From the NCBI GenBank assembly GCA_030016455.1, contig JASEJH010000080.1, forward strand, positions 1 to 6,868: a stretch of DNA of 6,868 nt. The letters run 5' to 3'. Made by a program: the position numbers and the translations under genes. Each line of letters opens with the position of its first letter. Position 1 is the stretch's first letter. This DNA comes from Thermoanaerobacteraceae bacterium (GTDB lineage: Bacteria; Bacillota; Desulfotomaculia; Desulfotomaculales; Ammonificaceae). Below are positions 5,787-6,868 of this stretch, in pieces. A model generated the notes under the pieces. It was not told the DNA's origin. It did not search any database and worked only from the letters and a program-made list of their open reading frames with translations.

Positions 5787-6637
5787 TTGATGAGCGGGCT
5801 CTTGCCGCTGGCGATTTCGACGCCCGTCTGTTCTATTTTCGCCTTTGTACAGGCAAGGCTGGCCAGGTTGATCAGGCTTTCAATCACTTCTGCCCGGTTC
5901 GTCTCGGGGCGCAGGTTACAGCGGCGGCCGCCGGCGATGCCGATGGAGATGCTGATGGGTACAGGTTGGGGTACGTTTTTGACTGCATTTAGAAAGGTTT
6001 TGGCCCAGTCAAAGGCGGCGGTAAGTGGACGGCTGCTGGCCACCGCAAATTCATCGCCGCCAAAACGGGAGGGGAAATCTTCATTGGCGATGGCATGCTT
6101 GCGCAGGAGGTTGGCGATAACACAGAGACACCAATCTCCCTTCGCGTGTCCGAAACGCTTGTTGGTGAGGCCAAAATCGTCTATGTCAATAAAGACGATG
6201 CTGATTTCGGGCACTGTACGCAATAATCGCTCGGCGACATCCCGGAGGTAGGCGGCGGTATAAAGACCGGTAAGCGAGTCGGTGTGCCGCGCGATTACGG
6301 TCAGCAGAACGGTTTTGGTGACGATCCCGGTGAGCTTACCGCCGGCAACCACCGGGAGGCGTTCGACCCCGGCGGCGTTCATCACCTCTATGGCTTCCCA
6401 GAGCGAGGTTTCGGGCTGGACGACGATGAGTTTCCGGGACATTGTTTCCCTTAGCGGTTGGTTTGCTGGTGCACCGCGCAGGTCCCGCGAGGTTACGATA
6501 CCGGCAAGGCTTCCGTTGCTGTTGAGCACCACCAGTCCGCCCACGTTATGCTGGCGCATAAGCTGAGCAGCAGCAGAGACCGGCTGGTCTTGAGAAATAG
6601 TAAGAACGTTCGCGTTCATGATTTCTCCAATGTTCAC
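5783..6637 (-). CDS. Soluble diguanylate cyclase with two CBS domains and a GGDEF domain
   Basis: A 284-residue cytoplasmic protein predicted to make cyclic di-GMP. Two CBS motifs (about 1-55 and 60-116; 'GEIMNANVLTISQDQPVSAA', 'RETMSRKLIVVQPETSLWEA') form a Bateman module, which typically binds adenine nucleotides or S-adenosyl compounds. This suggests energy or metabolite control of the cyclase. The GGDEF domain (about 119-284) has 'DSLTGLYTAAYL', 'DIDDFGLTNKRFGHAKGD' and an intact GGDEF at 193-197, so activity is expected. The I-site position carries ANED (184-187) instead of RxxD, so product inhibition is probably lost. GTG 6637 is preferred because AAAGGTG (6651-6645) lies seven bases before it and because CBS proteins start just before this point. 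GTG 6646 would overlap that site. Transcription runs towards aroH, and the two stop codons share one CTAG (5783-5786). Confidence 0.9.
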   Translation of the reverse strand: MNIGEIMNANVLTISQDQPVSAAAQLMRQHNVGGLVVLNSNGSLAGIVTSRDLRGAPANQPLRETMSRKLIVVQPETSLWEAIEVMNAAGVERLPVVAGGKLTGIVTKTVLLTVIARHTDSLTGLYTAAYLRDVAERLLRTVPEISIVFIDIDDFGLTNKRFGHAKGDWCLCVIANLLRKHAIANEDFPSRFGGDEFAVASSRPLTAAFDWAKTFLNAVKNVPQPVPISISIGIAGGRRCNLRPETNRAEVIESLINLASLACTKAKIEQTGVEIASGKSPLIN

Positions 6638-6644
6638 CGGAATC

Positions 6645-6782
6645 ACCTTTCGTTAACGGAGAGGGAATCTGCTGGAGCAGTGCAGGCATTAAAGTGCAAA
6701 AAAGGCGGCTCACTTATTAAAATTAAAGTTTTTGCGGCTTTTGGCGAGATTTTTGAAACAGAGAAAAGAAAAACCTCTCCGT
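6645..6782 (-). promoter_or_regulatory. Structured 5' leader of the CBS-GGDEF gene closed by a 9-bp stem
   Basis: On the minus strand, ACGGAGAGG (6782-6774) pairs perfectly with CCTCTCCGT (6664-6656), enclosing 109 bases. The first arm lies close to the predicted transcript start. The second arm ends five bases before the AAAGGTG ribosome binding site (6651-6645). Inside, GCAAAAA can pair with TTTTTGC (around 6737-6695) and CTGC-TCCA-GCAG (6680-6669) forms a small hairpin. GGTTTTT can instead pair with AAAAATC, competing with the closing stem. A closed multi-stem leader next to the ribosome binding site resembles a riboswitch or thermosensor. It does not match the cyclic di-GMP class I or II consensus as I know them. 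Pairing is observed from sequence only; the regulatory role is inference. Confidence 0.45.
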
Positions 6783-6786
6783 AGAT

Positions 6787-6815
6787 ATTTTTGCCGAGTA
6801 CACCGGGGTTGTCAA
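6787..6815 (-). promoter_or_regulatory. Probable sigma-A promoter of the CBS-GGDEF gene
   Basis: Reading the minus strand, a perfect TTGACA -35 (6815-6810) is followed after 17 bases by AAAAAT (6792-6787), a four-of-six match to TATAAT. The transcript would start near 6780 and carry a leader of about 140 bases before GTG 6637. A shift of the -10 to AAATAT at slightly wider spacing is also possible. Confidence 0.55.
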
Positions 6816-6868
6816 GAGATTAAGCAAATTTTACCGGTCGTTTTCGGGGGGAAGGGTCTTGCGTCGCC

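Noticed and set aside
6645..6782. Cyclic di-GMP riboswitch upstream of the CBS-GGDEF gene
   Set aside because: The conserved class I and class II core sequences are not present as I know them, so only an unassigned structured leader is reported.
6809..6868. Forward promoter or gene start at the right edge (TTGTCA, then a purine run before TTG near 6859)
   Set aside because: The -10 match is poor and only about ten bases follow the possible start, so nothing can be supported.

Overview
The window fits a moderately GC-rich, endospore-forming, probably flagellated Firmicute, most likely a Clostridia lineage such as the Peptococcaceae (Desulfotomaculum/Pelotomaculum-like). It carries three spore genes (a GerW/YtfJ homologue, spmA, spmB), an AroH-type chorismate mutase like that of Bacillus, purine-rich Shine-Dalgarno sites, and frequent TTG/GTG starts. 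The lineage is inferred from gene content and style, not from a database match.

Layout, left to right. 1-191 is the 3' end of a CheX-type CheY-P phosphatase gene. 192-424 is a GC-rich non-coding leader with several mutually exclusive hairpins. 425-817 is the gerW/ytfJ spore gene, closed by a good Rho-independent terminator (878-909). 1038-2456 encodes a membrane-anchored diguanylate cyclase with a MASE3-like sensor, an intact GGDEF motif and an intact I-site. 2457-2869 is a 413-base gap. It holds a degenerate set of about 30-bp repeats at a 65-66-bp period (2475-2644), a possible promoter and the spmA leader. spmA (2870-3454) and spmB (3458-3991) are three bases apart. They are followed by the pseudouridine synthase gene rluB (4111-4869), an unrecognised 153-residue protein (4914-5375) and aroH (5415-5786), all on the + strand with short gaps and no clear terminator between them. 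On the minus strand, 6637-5783 encodes a soluble CBS-CBS-GGDEF diguanylate cyclase. It converges on aroH so tightly that the two stop codons overlap within one CTAG. Its roughly 140-base 5' leader is closed by a perfect 9-bp inverted repeat just ahead of the ribosome binding site. No gene is visible in 6816-6868.

How the parts relate. spmA-spmB-rluB is a conserved order in spore formers (spore-core dehydration genes followed by an rRNA pseudouridine synthase). Unusually, this sporulation block is flanked by three signalling genes: a chemotaxis phosphatase and two diguanylate cyclases with different sensors. One cyclase keeps product inhibition and the other appears to have lost it. The most notable points are the structured leader of the CBS-GGDEF gene, an aroH gene with no canonical start codon (ATT is the best candidate), and the periodic repeats with one compensatory base-pair change. 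None of these proves a new system, but each can be tested.
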